Shown: piece by piece, positions 11,100-21,621 of the stretch
Numbering within the stretch: position 1 is the first letter of the stretch
Layout of the letters: each line of letters starts with the position of its first letter
Source: Scheffersomyces stipitis CBS 6054
Taxonomy: Eukaryota; Ascomycota; Pichiomycetes; Serinales; Debaryomycetaceae
DNA length: 64,000 bases
Assembly: GCF_000209165.1 (NCBI RefSeq)
Contig: NC_009048.1
Coordinates: forward strand, 620,001 to 684,000
Reading direction: 5' to 3'
Position numbers and translations under genes: made by a program
The notes under the pieces: model-generated
Database searches by the model: none
What the model was told of the DNA's origin: nothing
What the model saw: the letters and a program-made list of their open reading frames with translations, nothing else

Positions 11100-11450
11100 A
11101 TGTCACTATCCAGTACTCTCGCTAATACAGACCAAACTCCTCAACTAAAGAGAAGAAAGTTGGATCAACCTGTACCGATATATCCAACAAAGACAACAGC
11201 CATGTCCTCCAACAACAGCTTTATTAACCAGCACGGTACCATCGTCAACAACACCAACGGCACCATCACACCTAACACGTACGCCGGTGTGACCGACGAC
11301 GTTGAGATGCTCACAGAAGAAAGCTTCTCCAAGAAGCACACTTCTCTCGAATGTCCTTGTGGACACCTTCATGGACCGGGCCAGGGCCACGACCATGACA
11401 TTGCAGCCGTTGGCTTCTTAGCAGAGCCTTTGTTGCGTGGTCCAGAATAA
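11100..11450 (+). CDS. Small hypothetical protein with a Cys/His-rich C-terminal motif
   Basis: The frame is open from 10953 but the only early ATG is at 11100, giving 116 residues. The N-terminus has a basic cluster (LKRRKLDQP) that could act as a nuclear signal. The middle is Asn/Thr-rich. Near the C-terminus is the compact motif CPCGHLHGPGQGHDHD, with two Cys and four His in 16 residues, which could bind a metal. I do not recognise the family. No membrane segment or signal peptide is visible. Codon use resembles neighbouring genes, which supports a real gene. Confidence 0.5.
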   Translation: MSLSSTLANTDQTPQLKRRKLDQPVPIYPTKTTAMSSNNSFINQHGTIVNNTNGTITPNTYAGVTDDVEMLTEESFSKKHTSLECPCGHLHGPGQGHDHDIAAVGFLAEPLLRGPE

Positions 11451-12257
11451 GTATGGTCTGCGACCTCTGTACGGTGCTAAAAAATAATTATTTTAATGTG
11501 AACTTAGAATTAGAGATCCTACGGGAATCGGGTTGTATACTAGCTTAATAATATATGGGATTTTAGGTATGTGAACAATGAACAGTTTGTAGTGAGAAGA
11601 GGTGCTTGGGGAGAAATCGTGCACATTATTTGCTGGCGAAAACTGTCAGATTCTGGATATAGAGATGCTTGTGTGAGACTGCGATCGAGATCTTCTCTCG
11701 ATTTCATGAGACCAAATACCAGAAAAGTTCCAGGAGAAAAAGAAAGAGAAAAGGAAAGAGAAAAGTGGTTCTTCACTTACGTCCTTTCTTGCTTAGTAGT
11801 CTTTCCATTTCTTCTTCAAAATAGCTCTATGTTCTTTCTCACTGTATTCATTCTGATGGATGGTGGTTATATATCGTATAAATCGCTTGAATATTCCAAC
11901 AAACAAAACAACAAAACAACAAAACAAGACTTTCTAGCTTTGTTACAAGTGTATTGTTCAATATGGTTGTTCTTTTAGAATTTCTCTATCTTAGTGGGAT
12001 CTCTTCCTCATATTCTCTTCTCTCTGCCAGCATTTTGCACCTGTACTAATTATACCCAAATGGGAAAGGTACTTTAATTGTACGCGTCTGCGCCCTGCAG
12101 GACACCCATAGCAGATTTTCCACTGTTCGTGATTTCTCCTTCTCTGATTTATTCATACCTCTGTTTACCAATTGTGATTCTTGTTTCGAATTCTTGTATT
12201 CTCATTAATCTATTCTCATTAGTTTAGTTTATATTTTGAAACTAGCAACTAAACACG
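11451..12257. other. MCM2 upstream region with simple-sequence tracts
   Basis: About 0.8 kb. It holds a 34-nt homopurine tract (11732-11765), a run of AAAACAAC-type units (about 11898-11928) and an MCB box at 12082. A 135-codon frame at 11571-11978 lacks an early ATG and I do not count it as a gene. Confidence 0.5.
12082..12087. promoter_or_regulatory. MCB box (ACGCGT) upstream of MCM2
   Basis: A perfect ACGCGT 171 bp before the MCM2 ATG. This is the MBF (Mbp1/Swi6) site of G1/S-transcribed genes, which fits a replication-licensing gene. Confidence 0.65.
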
Positions 12258-14837
12258 ATGTCGAGTCCTCCATCCGCTAGCCGAGGCTCCAGAAAGAGAC
12301 AGGCAGAAGACGAAGATGAGCGTTCGTCTACTCATCAGCCCTCATCACCCTTGGGCTCCAGTCCACAATTGCCACCTTCTTCGCCTGCTATTCCTTTCGA
12401 TATGGCCGCTGAAGAAGAAGACGAAATTCACAATGACGTTGCTGACTTGAATCCTTCCGACGAAGAGGAAGGTGAAGACTTGATGGAAGGCATGGAACGT
12501 GACTACCGTTCCCGGGCCGAACAGGACCACTACAACATGTCTGATATCGACGACGACGAGTACGAGGCTATGGATGCCGCCACCAGAAGACGAATCGACG
12601 AACAAATGAACCGTCGTGATCAGCTTTTGAACAATACCCATTCTCGTCAACAGGCTTTCTTAGAAGACGACGAAGACAACGAAATGGACCAGGAGTTGGA
12701 TATGCTCGGTTTGCCCATCCAGAGAAGAAGAAGAAGACAATATGACAACGACGCTGACGAAATGCTTGACGATGTTGAAATCGATCCTTTTAACGAAGAA
12801 TTGTCTCTAGAGAGTTTGACAGATATAAAGGCTCCCAGTATCACCGAATGGATTCTTCAGCCAGCCGTATCACGTTCCATTGCCCGTGAATTCAAGTCGT
12901 TTTTGCTTGAATACACCGACGATAAAGGTAGATCGGTTTACGGTGCCCGGATCAGAACGTTGGGTGAAGTCAATGCCGAATCGTTGGATGTCACATACGA
13001 GCACTTGGCTGATTCCAAGGCTATCTTGGCTCTCTTCTTGGCCACATCCCCTTCAGAGATGCTCAAGATCTTTGATATTGTTTCCATGGAAGCCACGGAA
13101 TTGCATTACCCCAACTATTCGCAGATCCACCTGGAAATCCATGTCCGTATAGTCGGATTTCCTAAGCACACGAACTTGCGTGATTTGCGTGAAAACGACT
13201 TGAATCAGTTGATTAAAGTTGGTGGTGTAGTCACCAGAAGAACAGGTGTGTTTCCCCAGTTGAAATATGTCAAGTTCGACTGTCTCAAGTGCGGAGTTGT
13301 TCTTGGTCCCTTTATCCAAGATTCAAACACTGAAGTCAGAATCTCATTCTGTACAAACTGTCAGTCCAAGGGTCCGTTCAGAATGAATTCCGAGAAGACG
13401 TTGTACAGAAACTACCAAAGAATCACTCTTCAAGAATCTCCCGGCACCGTTCCAGCAGGTAGATTACCTAGACACCGTGAAGTTATCTTGTTGAGTGACT
13501 TAGTGGATGTAGCTAAGCCAGGTGAAGAAATCGAAGTAACGGGTATCTACAAGAATAACTATGATGGAAACTTGAATGCCAAAAACGGGTTCCCAGTGTT
13601 TGCTACAATAATCGAAGCTAACTCTATCCGTCGTAAGGAAAGCAGCTACAGCGAAAACTCTTTGAGCTCATGGTCAGAAGAAGAGGAACTGCTGTTCAGA
13701 AGATTGTCTCAAGAAAAGGGAATAATCGACAAAATTATTTCTTCTATGGCTCCTTCTATTTACGGGCACAAGGATATCAAGACTGCTATAGCCTGTTCTT
13801 TGTTTGGTGGTGTTCCCAAGGATGTCAACGGTAAGCATTCTATCAGAGGTGATATTAACGTGTTGTTACTAGGAGATCCTGGTACTGCCAAATCTCAGAT
13901 CTTGAAGTACGCTGAAAAGACGGCCAATCGTGCTGTGTTTGCTACCGGCCAAGGTGCTTCCGCTGTTGGTTTGACAGCTTCTGTGAGAAAAGATCCTATT
14001 ACAAGAGAGTGGACTTTAGAAGGTGGTGCACTTGTTCTTGCTGACAAAGGTACCTGTTTAATTGATGAGTTCGATAAGATGAATGACCAAGATCGTACCT
14101 CTATTCACGAAGCCATGGAACAACAGTCGATTTCTGTTTCCAAGGCTGGTATTGTCACTACCTTACAAGCCCGTTGTGCCATCATTGCCGCAGCCAATCC
14201 TAATGGTGGACGATACAATTCTACGTTGCCATTGTCTCAGAACGTTGATTTGACTGAGCCTATCTTATCGAGATTTGATATCTTGTGTGTTGTAAGAGAT
14301 TTAGTCAACCCTGAGCTGGACGAAAGACTTGCTAGTTTCGTCATTGATTCGCATATGAGATCACACCCTACCAATACAGAAGATATAGAAGACGATGAAG
14401 CTGAAACTGGAGAAGAAGGCGACGGTGTAAGAAGAACTAGAAGAGAAAAGATATCACAGCTTAACAAGCAGAAGGAAAGTGAAATCTCGCCAATTTCCCA
14501 AGAATTGCTTATGAAATACATCAACTACGCTCGTGTAAAGGTGCAACCAAAGTTACATCAGATGGATATGGACAAGGTTGCTAGAGTGTATGCTGAGTTG
14601 AGAAAGGAGTCTATTTCTACGGGCTCGTTCCCAATCACGGTTCGTCACTTGGAAAGTATCTTGAGAATTGCCGAAGCTTTTGCCAAGATGAGATTGAGTG
14701 ACTTTGTAAGTCAGAGTGATTTGAACCGTGCCATTAAGGTCAGTATTGACAGTTTTGTGGGTGCCCAGAAGGTCACGGTCCGCAAACAGTTGCAATCCAA
14801 GTTCCAGAAATTTACCTTGCCTACCAGAAGAAGGTAA
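12258..14837 (+). CDS. MCM2: MCM2, replicative helicase subunit
   Basis: 859 residues, close to yeast Mcm2 (868). It is one of the six Mcm2-7 ATPases of the CMG helicase that licenses and unwinds replication origins. The N-terminal 200 residues are acidic and Ser-rich, as in the Mcm2 histone-binding and Cdc7-target tail. A zinc finger uses Cys342, 345, 365 and 368. The AAA+ core has Walker A GDPGTAKS (539-546), Walker B LIDEFDKM (601-608) and the arginine-finger motif LSRFD (670-674). The segment GVVTRRTGVFPQLKYVKF and the C-terminal SFPITVRHLESILRIAE are Mcm2-specific and exclude Mcm3-7. The start is the first ATG. An MCB box upstream suggests G1/S control. Confidence 0.97.
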   Translation: MSSPPSASRGSRKRQAEDEDERSSTHQPSSPLGSSPQLPPSSPAIPFDMAAEEEDEIHNDVADLNPSDEEEGEDLMEGMERDYRSRAEQDHYNMSDIDDDEYEAMDAATRRRIDEQMNRRDQLLNNTHSRQQAFLEDDEDNEMDQELDMLGLPIQRRRRRQYDNDADEMLDDVEIDPFNEELSLESLTDIKAPSITEWILQPAVSRSIAREFKSFLLEYTDDKGRSVYGARIRTLGEVNAESLDVTYEHLADSKAILALFLATSPSEMLKIFDIVSMEATELHYPNYSQIHLEIHVRIVGFPKHTNLRDLRENDLNQLIKVGGVVTRRTGVFPQLKYVKFDCLKCGVVLGPFIQDSNTEVRISFCTNCQSKGPFRMNSEKTLYRNYQRITLQESPGTVPAGRLPRHREVILLSDLVDVAKPGEEIEVTGIYKNNYDGNLNAKNGFPVFATIIEANSIRRKESSYSENSLSSWSEEEELLFRRLSQEKGIIDKIISSMAPSIYGHKDIKTAIACSLFGGVPKDVNGKHSIRGDINVLLLGDPGTAKSQILKYAEKTANRAVFATGQGASAVGLTASVRKDPITREWTLEGGALVLADKGTCLIDEFDKMNDQDRTSIHEAMEQQSISVSKAGIVTTLQARCAIIAAANPNGGRYNSTLPLSQNVDLTEPILSRFDILCVVRDLVNPELDERLASFVIDSHMRSHPTNTEDIEDDEAETGEEGDGVRRTRREKISQLNKQKESEISPISQELLMKYINYARVKVQPKLHQMDMDKVARVYAELRKESISTGSFPITVRHLESILRIAEAFAKMRLSDFVSQSDLNRAIKVSIDSFVGAQKVTVRKQLQSKFQKFTLPTRRR

Positions 14838-15379
14838 CCATGGGGCTTTGTTTCTTGTATGTATTATTTAGAGAGTTAGTTATAATAGGATGTACTTTAG
14901 CTGAAATCAGCATAAGCCAATGTAAGTCTCATTTTGCAACTGGGTTCCAGTGGACATAACCGGCCACTTCCGTTTTTGGGGTGTCGCTAAAAAGATGAAT
15001 TTCCCGATTTCACAGGTAAGTGAAATACGAACCACAATCAAAATTTCGCAGCCAGAATAAAGCAGGATAGATTCCGGAATTCGCACATTCGTGAGGCTTA
15101 AGACTCTAACAAAGAGTATAAATTTGTAGAGAAGAAGGAATACGATGGATACAATCTCCGTAATGATAACAAAGGTAGACTAAAAGAAAAAGACTACTTA
15201 CGCCACCCTCCAGGGCTACTAATTGAACCAGAATCAGATAATGGCAGTGAAATATCAAAAACAACGGTCCTGTATATAATACCAACCATCAGTCGCATTC
15301 ATGAAGCTATCTCAACCGCGTTTTCCAACTGACCGTGAACTCAGTTTCTTCAGTTTTGTAGTTTCCCGGCAAAGCGCAA
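14838..15379. other. Intergenic region between MCM2 and PPH3
   Basis: About 540 bp, AT-rich. I see no ORF, RNA gene or recognised site; it holds the MCM2 3' flank and the PPH3 promoter. Confidence 0.5.
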
Positions 15380-16419
15380 ATGTTGAATCTAGACAGGTTA
15401 GTATTGATTCTATTGTGACCGTTATCTTGTTTATAATGTGAATTGAAGAAGAAAACGTTCAATCTGAGCCAAAACAAATATTTCTCAATCCGTTCTATTA
15501 CTAACTATTTTTCAGCACCATAGAGAACATCAAGCTATGCAAACACATACCCGAGGCCGACGTGGGGGAGTTGTGTAGCAAGGTGATTGAGTTGCTTATC
15601 GAAGAAGCCAATATACAACAAGTGGATACTCCTGTGACTATCTGCGGCGATATCCATGGCCAGCTCCATGATTTGATAACACTATTCAAGACTGGTGGTG
15701 AATGTCCAGGCACCCAGTACTTATTTTTAGGAGACTTTGTAGACCGAGGCTTCTATTCACTCGAAAGCTTTTTGCTTTTGATGGCACTTAAAGTGCGGTA
15801 CCCCGACCGTATCACTCTCATTCGAGGAAATCATGAATCAAGACAGATTACTACCGTATATGGATTCTACGATGAATGTGTGAGGAAGTACGGTTCTGTC
15901 AACGTCTGGCGCTATTGCTGCGAAGTTTTCGACTACTTGTCACTAGGAGCCATTGTAGGAGGTAGAGGCGGTGTATTCTGTATTCACGGCGGCTTGAGTC
16001 CAGACATCGACACCGTAGACCAGATCCGTATACTCGATCGTAAACAGGAGGTACCGCACGAGGGTGGTATGTGCGACTTGCTTTGGTCAGACCCTGAGGA
16101 TGTGCCTGGTTGGGCTATCAGCCCGCGTGGAGCAGGCTTCTTATTTGGCGAGAACGAGGTCAAGACCTTCCTACATACCAACAACATCTCATTGATTGCG
16201 CGAGCGCATCAGTTGGTGATGGAAGGGTACAAGGAGATGTTCAACCAGGGCTTAGTCACGGTGTGGTCAGCACCTAATTACTGCTATCGGTGTGGGAACA
16301 TCGCCTCTGTGCTCACTGTCGACGATAACCTCAATCGTGAGTACAAGGTGTTTGAAGCTGCGACGCAGGACGTCAGCAACATTCCTTCCAAGAAGCCTGC
16401 CATAGACTATTTCATATGA
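15380..16419 (+). CDS. PPH3: PPH3, catalytic subunit of protein phosphatase 4 (one intron)
   Basis: Two exons, 15380-15396 and 15516-16419, give 306 residues (S. cerevisiae Pph3 has 308). Exon 1 encodes only MLNLD plus two bases of Ser6; splicing yields an N-terminus resembling the family's M-x-LD start and KHIPE (15-19). Metal-site motifs are GDIHG (50-54), GDFVDRG (78-84) and RGNHE (109-113). [24 protein letters not shown] and the C-terminal DYF are PP4-type and argue against PP2A (Pph21/22), Sit4 and Ppg1. Pph3 with Psy2 dephosphorylates gamma-H2A and Rad53 during recovery from DNA damage. If read unspliced, the protein would lose its N-terminal helix, so the intron decides the start. Confidence 0.93.
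15397..15515 (+). other. PPH3: PPH3 intron
   Basis: A 119-nt intron with donor GTTAGT, branch point TACTAAC at 15499-15505 and acceptor TTTTTCAG ending at 15515. The donor is less common than GTATGT, but the branch point is perfect and splicing restores the conserved N-terminus in frame. Confidence 0.88.
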
Positions 16420-18264
16420 TGACTGTAGTATATAGTTGTAGTAGTATAATGTTCATAATGACCGTCGAGATGTCTCCGAAGCTCTAGATCCTAGATGGAC
16501 TTCGTGGGGTTGTAGGCAAATGTTATGGACTGAGGATGCTTAGATTCAGTTTAGTGTCAAACCGGCTAGAGCTGACACTAGTGTTATCTGGTTGTCTAAC
16601 CAGCATTGTTTTGAGGTTACCGTATTTTGCCTACGAATTACCTAGTTGGGCCCTAATCAAAGGTGTGGGATTGACTCAAGGGTAATAGCCTGCACGCTCT
16701 CCCCCCTTCTTTCTGGGTGGATCTGCAAACGCGATCCCGATTACAGGAGTGTGCGCCATGTTTGACATAATCACGTGATGGCAATATAAGCAATCTTTTG
16801 CAATCTTGAGTGTCGTGTGCCGGAATCGTTTGTCTAAGCGATGGAGCGATGAGTGTAACCAGGTGAGGAATCCCACAGGACCGCCGTGCCTGTATTTTTC
16901 GTCTGCGTGGATTGCTTATCCACATCCACAGCAACCAGCGCAGGAGTCGGCGGCACGACGGTTCAGCTGCATGGCGCTTTTCTAGTAGCGTGTCTGGCAG
17001 CTGTTCACGAGAACTTGCTATTATTAGTCCCAGATGATAAACAGAGGCTTACGCCGCGACAAGGCCATTTCACAGCTCCTTGTGACAATTACAAATCAAA
17101 TTTTTTTCACGTACAGTGCTGCATGCGAAAAAGAGGTTCCGGCGCCTTGTTGCAGCAGTGTATTTCATCTCGTGAATAGACAATACTGAGACAATTGTCT
17201 GTGTCTTGCCAGTGCTTCACAATAGGCAAGTTTACGTTCTCCGCGCTCGTGGCCGGAGTCTGAACTCAGCGGCTAGAGCCTAAACAACAATATCGTAGGT
17301 TTGTGGCTTATTGATAGCAGGTGCAAAATAATTTACGAACGCTGTCCACCACCTGCTCGCCGTTATGTCTACCTGGCGGGATGTAGGTGGATTAAATAAT
17401 CACCGCCTATACTATTACGTCAGAACTTCCCCAATCGACTTCCTATGTGGCAAGAGGTGCATCTATGTGCCTGTGGATAGGCAGAGAAGGAATTTCTAAT
17501 GCTGTTTAATTAATTATTTCGCTTTGATTCCCGTTCTGGTTCATTGTGAAACGGGACCCAATTACGGTCTCCGGGTGTAGTGCTAACTGTCCATCCTGCC
17601 AAGGAACACTTCCTTGGTGAAGAAAACCCAAGGTATTGAAGAGTATTTTTCTTAGAGTATTGAATAGGCTTTGATGGCTGTGGGCTCAGCGGGTATCCAG
17701 GGTATCCATGGCACTCGAAATAAGACCACTCAAGGCTTTAAATGGAATTCATGTGTCTTAGCCCCAGTATGACGACATAGATTTATCTCCCGAAAATTGA
17801 ATTCCGAGTTTTAGAGGGCTACCTTACCTTGCATTACGACAAGTTGTATCCACCACCGGTAAAGTATTGTCTCGGCAACTGGATTCGAGGTGTATTGATA
17901 TGTATAAATATAGGCAGGGGATGCCCACTTTACAGTATGTAGAAATAGTCTTCAGCACTTATATATATATTGTGCTTTTGCACTTGCTATTTCACTTGTT
18001 GGCATCAAGCGTTTTTCTTGTTCTAGCTGCCATTTTGGCTCATTCCCGTTTCACTTCCATCGAAGGTACGCCATCTCCTTGGTGCTCATTGTAGATCGAG
18101 GAATTTGTCCAACTTTATAAATAGTAGCTGAATTTTGGTGTCTTTCGCTTTGCAGCTATAAAGATATCTATAAGTTGTCATTAGCATCCATTCCTTATTC
18201 CATTAGATTTCGATCGTCTTCATTTTTACTCCGGTCAATATTTCATTATCTCACGCATCTATAA
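16420..18264. other. Long gene-free stretch upstream of the KRE1-like gene
   Basis: About 1.8 kb. The frames present are short (under 100 codons) and mostly lack ATG starts. It contains a palindromic ATCACGTGAT (core 16772-16777) and a TATA box (TATAAATA, 18116-18123) about 140 bp before the KRE1-like ATG. I found no RNA gene. Confidence 0.5.
16772..16777. promoter_or_regulatory. CACGTG E-box in a perfect decamer palindrome
   Basis: ATCACGTGAT, with T flanks on both strands, a Cbf1-type site. It lies about 350 bp after PPH3 and 1.5 kb before the next gene, so its target is unclear. Confidence 0.35.
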
Positions 18265-18669
18265 ATGTTCTGGAAGAAAGCATTCTTCTACATATTGTTT
18301 TTGGCCTCGATCGCTTTGGCAGCTGACGACACTACCACGACCACTACTACCAGTTCTGCTTCGAAGACTTTAGTATGGGTCACTGGCACTAATTCTCTTG
18401 GTCTACTCACTACTACCCAATCTGCCTACACCCAGACGTTTGCGCTGGTATTTGTAGCAGCTGTTTCTCCAATGTCCGGAAGTATTGGCTTGGGTTCGCT
18501 CGATGCTAGCGGTGTGGGAGATATCAGAAGCTACGAAACAGTTACTGTAAGCGCAGCAGCACCGCCATCCCAAAAGTTATGGGTCCCTGGAGGTGAAGCA
18601 TCCTACAGACTGATTAGAATAATTACATTGGCTACATTGACACTCGTCTCATCTTTGATGTTCTTGTAA
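18265..18669 (+). CDS. Small GPI-anchored cell-wall protein, KRE1-like
   Basis: 134 residues. It has a signal peptide (MFWKKAFFYILFLASIALA, cleavage before ADD), a short Thr/Ser run, a central domain (LVWVTGTNSLGLLTTTQS and GSIGLGSLDASGVGDIRSYETVTV) and a hydrophobic C-terminal tail (IITLATLTLVSSLMFL) after a polar stretch, as required for GPI attachment. The central WVTGT...SGSIGLGS pattern resembles Kre1, a cell-surface GPI protein involved in beta-1,6-glucan assembly. The gene is much shorter than S. cerevisiae KRE1 (313 residues) because its Ser/Thr-rich region is small. The topology is clear; the family name is from memory and tentative. Confidence 0.6.
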   Translation: MFWKKAFFYILFLASIALAADDTTTTTTTSSASKTLVWVTGTNSLGLLTTTQSAYTQTFALVFVAAVSPMSGSIGLGSLDASGVGDIRSYETVTVSAAAPPSQKLWVPGGEASYRLIRIITLATLTLVSSLMFL

Positions 18670-20382
18670 AAAGGTACAAGAACAGGAAAAATGGTCTACG
18701 GAGACCTTCCACTTAATTGCATCATCCGCCGTCATCATATTTATTACGCTTATTATTTTCATTTAGAATACATTCTTGGTCATGAGAGGCATCTGATTTC
18801 ACTGCAATAATTTGTAAAGCTTTTGTTTTGTAGTAGTCTATACTGAAAGCCCAGAAATTACATTGGCTGCGCCAACTTAGCTACTCTTGTGCACTGATAC
18901 TTGAGCTGGTTGTAGACAAAAATGAATTTTCTTGAACACCTGTTGGACCACCAGTCCCATTTTCTTGTGGATTAGAACCCCTTGGTCATGTATTCTAGGC
19001 TTCGACCACCTGTAACATGAAATCCTTGTGAAATACCTAGATCTGTGCGCTACCATTCCATCTCGGACTATCCTGGAACTTACTTGATCTTAATGTCCGG
19101 ATAAGAAGGGTTGGTGTTTTAATTTTGTGTAAAATAATATAAACGATGAGCCAAAACTCCAAATCAGTTGCAGTACATCCCACGAACACACACTTTGCTC
19201 AGTTCTGTCCTCTCCAACAGGAGACTCTGATTTATTTTCTTCAGTTTATCAACTAACCAGAATCAAGGTTTTATAATAAAGAAGATTCTTCTGCAAACTT
19301 AGAAAAGGAGCGGCCAGCTTATAGAAGAGTAGTGAATAAATTTAGAAATGGAACATCGCTAATTCAGTTCTCGCTATGCAACGTTGGTATAGCAATTGTA
19401 GCCTTGAGTAAGATTAACTAATAATGCTGTTACAAAGGCTACCATCCTGCTTTTTTATCTCTTTATCTCTAAAAGAACTCTATGGGTGAGAACATTAACA
19501 AATGATACAAGAAATGGATTTACTTAGGTATGAATCTATTCCATTTACTGAGTTTTTCTTAAGTTATTCCATTAAAGGGCTCTACACCTCCACTCTTTGC
19601 CAACTTTAGCTTCCGTAGCCACGTTCTTTGGCATGTCAAGTACTTCATCAGCTATTAGAAATCGAGAATCTAAGTGTCTATATGCGCCATATCTAAGCGA
19701 CAACATACCTTACTGTGAAAGAGGTCTTGTTAAAGGGGGTGCAAGTATTGCTTGGAAAATACTGTATTTTGCTGCTTGGTTTGTAACATCGAATGGCTCG
19801 ATTATAACTATACGTAGAATGTACTGGGTAGTGGCGTACTTTGATAATGTATAGATAGATTCTATTGCTATACCTCCCCTACAATTTGGGCTAATTGTCT
19901 GGTTGGTCGTAGGTTACCATGTGTGTATGTCTCCGTGTCAGAAACCTGAAATTGCAAATTATCCATTTACTACTCTGAGAAAAATATTACTATTCTGAGA
20001 AAATTATGTCAAAATATTGAAATTTCAGATACGGCTGATATACGATAAATCCATTTTATAGATTTTTACAATGAAGAAAAAGACAATGTAATACGCCATT
20101 GTGTACTTCATTATCTTTTCGGCCAAATTATATATAGATTACTCTGCTCCATTTAGCTAGACTGTCACATTGACAGGCTCGCATCTAAAAGTTTAAATGG
20201 GCCTTCTGCCAAATAATAGCAACTGAGGTTAGAATACATCACGAGACCGCGATCACGCGAATATGCACAACACCTATTGTGGCTGGAATGATTAACCCTG
20301 ATCTAAACATATATCTGGGGATGTTTGAAGAGTCTAGTTCATTCAGAAAGCTAGAAGGCAAAGCGTAGACTGGTACCAAGCT
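18670..20382. other. Gene-free stretch
   Basis: About 1.7 kb, AT-rich. An 85-codon frame at 19597-19854 starts at TTG and shows no family resemblance. I saw no snRNA, snoRNA or tRNA signature that I could defend. Confidence 0.5.
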
Positions 20383-20994
20383 ATGTCATCAGCAAGGGGA
20401 TATGACTCAGTCGCAGATGCCTCTGTTTCGGGAACGAGGAGACCTGCCAATTCCCGATCTAGTAGTAATATAGGAAACAGTTCCCACGACCGTGAAGTCA
20501 ATGACGAGATCTCAATCAAAGAAGACAGTTTGGCTCACGTGCCGTTCTGGGACAAGATCAATGTCCTCCAGTTCACCTCCATCACTTTGGAGAACAAGGG
20601 CTCTGTAGCTCGAGACCACATGGCTAATGAAAGAACGTTTCTTGCCTGGTTGCGAACATCGCTTTCATTCATAACAATTGGGATTGGCGTGACTCAATTA
20701 TTCAGATTAGAACACAAGTCGTCATCAGTAAAGATTAACTCCACCGTATTGGCCCTCACTCATCCAGATGAAGAAGGCGAGCCTATAGCAAAGTACGGAA
20801 AACCATTGGGCTCAGTATTTATAGTATTGGGCATAGTGACGTTGATCTTTGGCATGCTTCGTTTCTTCAAGGTGCAGACGATGTTAACGAAGAATTACTA
20901 TCCTGCTACACGGCTCCTGCTATTGAGCTTGATCTTAGTCGTTCTAGCAGTGATTTTGGTGACGTTCTTGATGGTAATCCAGGCTTCTATATGA
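20383..20994 (+). CDS. DUF202-domain membrane protein
   Basis: 203 residues from ATG 20383. A soluble, Ser-rich N-terminus of about 70 residues is followed by the DUF202 motif ARDHMANERTFLAWLRTSLS, then three membrane segments (FITIGIGVTQLF; SVFIVLGIVTLIFGMLRFF; LLLLSLILVVLAVILVTFLM). The R-x-x-x-ANERTFLAWLR pattern is also found at the C-terminus of VTC proteins and in Vtc1. Here it stands alone with a loop between the first two helices, as in other fungal DUF202 proteins of unknown role. A vacuolar or endomembrane location is inference. It lacks an SPX domain and is longer than Vtc1 (129 residues), so I do not call it VTC1. Confidence 0.75.
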   Translation: MSSARGYDSVADASVSGTRRPANSRSSSNIGNSSHDREVNDEISIKEDSLAHVPFWDKINVLQFTSITLENKGSVARDHMANERTFLAWLRTSLSFITIGIGVTQLFRLEHKSSSVKINSTVLALTHPDEEGEPIAKYGKPLGSVFIVLGIVTLIFGMLRFFKVQTMLTKNYYPATRLLLLSLILVVLAVILVTFLMVIQASI

Positions 20995-21358
20995 GAGCCA
21001 CAGTATATGAGACGACAGTAATGAACAAGTTATGTTAATACGATGTAAAATTAGATACGAAGAATTGAAACTACACTTATACGAATAACGAACTTCAAAA
21101 GTTGAATCAAGAACAGAGATGTAGAGTAAAACCAGTCCAACTAGTCTGACACCAACTTGTCTTAGATTAGCATTTTGCGACGCTGCTAACACAGGTGCTA
21201 TTGCCTCATGCAAATTGCAAAACTTGAAAATCAAAATAAGACATGCATATCGCTACTGGTAGCCAAAAGTCAAGTATTGATATTCAATCGATATCATTTA
21301 TGTCTGTATTGGTCCAAAGCGTGCCAATCACTACGTGGTTTAAGTACCCAAATTCAAG

Positions 21359-21375
21359 TTAGGGCTCAGCCCTGA
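21359..21375. promoter_or_regulatory. Tbf1-like palindrome upstream of RPS30
   Basis: TTAGGGCTCAGCCCTGA contains AGGGCT and AGCCCT as inverted half-sites, about 250 bp upstream of the RPS30 ATG. Ribosomal-protein promoters of Candida albicans are reported to use Tbf1 with this kind of palindrome together with Cbf1, in place of Rap1. Confidence 0.7.
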
Positions 21376-21389
21376 GTATACAATGTATA

Positions 21390-21395
21390 CACGTG
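21390..21395. promoter_or_regulatory. CACGTG E-box (Cbf1-type) upstream of RPS30
   Basis: ACACGTGACT, a TCACGTG on the minus strand, 15 bp from the Tbf1-like palindrome. The pair matches the Tbf1 plus Cbf1 arrangement of CTG-clade ribosomal-protein genes. Confidence 0.65.
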
Positions 21396-21621
21396 ACTAG
21401 TTGACTTCGCGAAGAAATGGCGCAACATGCAGAAATGTTAAGCCAACATGCAATTATGTTGCTTTTTATTTTGCATTTTGGACACTAACCTGTATCTCCA
21501 TAGTTAAGGTCCTTCCGCACCCAACAGGGGGACAACTTCCAACTACTAAAAAAAATTTTTCTCTTTCTTTCTTAGTATTCTGGTTTTATATCCTTATCAT
21601 ATATACAAATAATATAGCAAA

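Larger units (their letters stand above)
20995..21621. other. RPS30 promoter region
   Basis: About 630 bp between the DUF202 gene and the RPS30 ATG. It carries the Tbf1-like palindrome and E-box annotated separately. No ORF of note. Confidence 0.6.

Noticed and set aside
11571..11978. 135-codon frame upstream of MCM2
   Set aside because: It begins at GTG, its first ATG is far inside, it crosses homopurine and AAC-repeat tracts, and it resembles no family.
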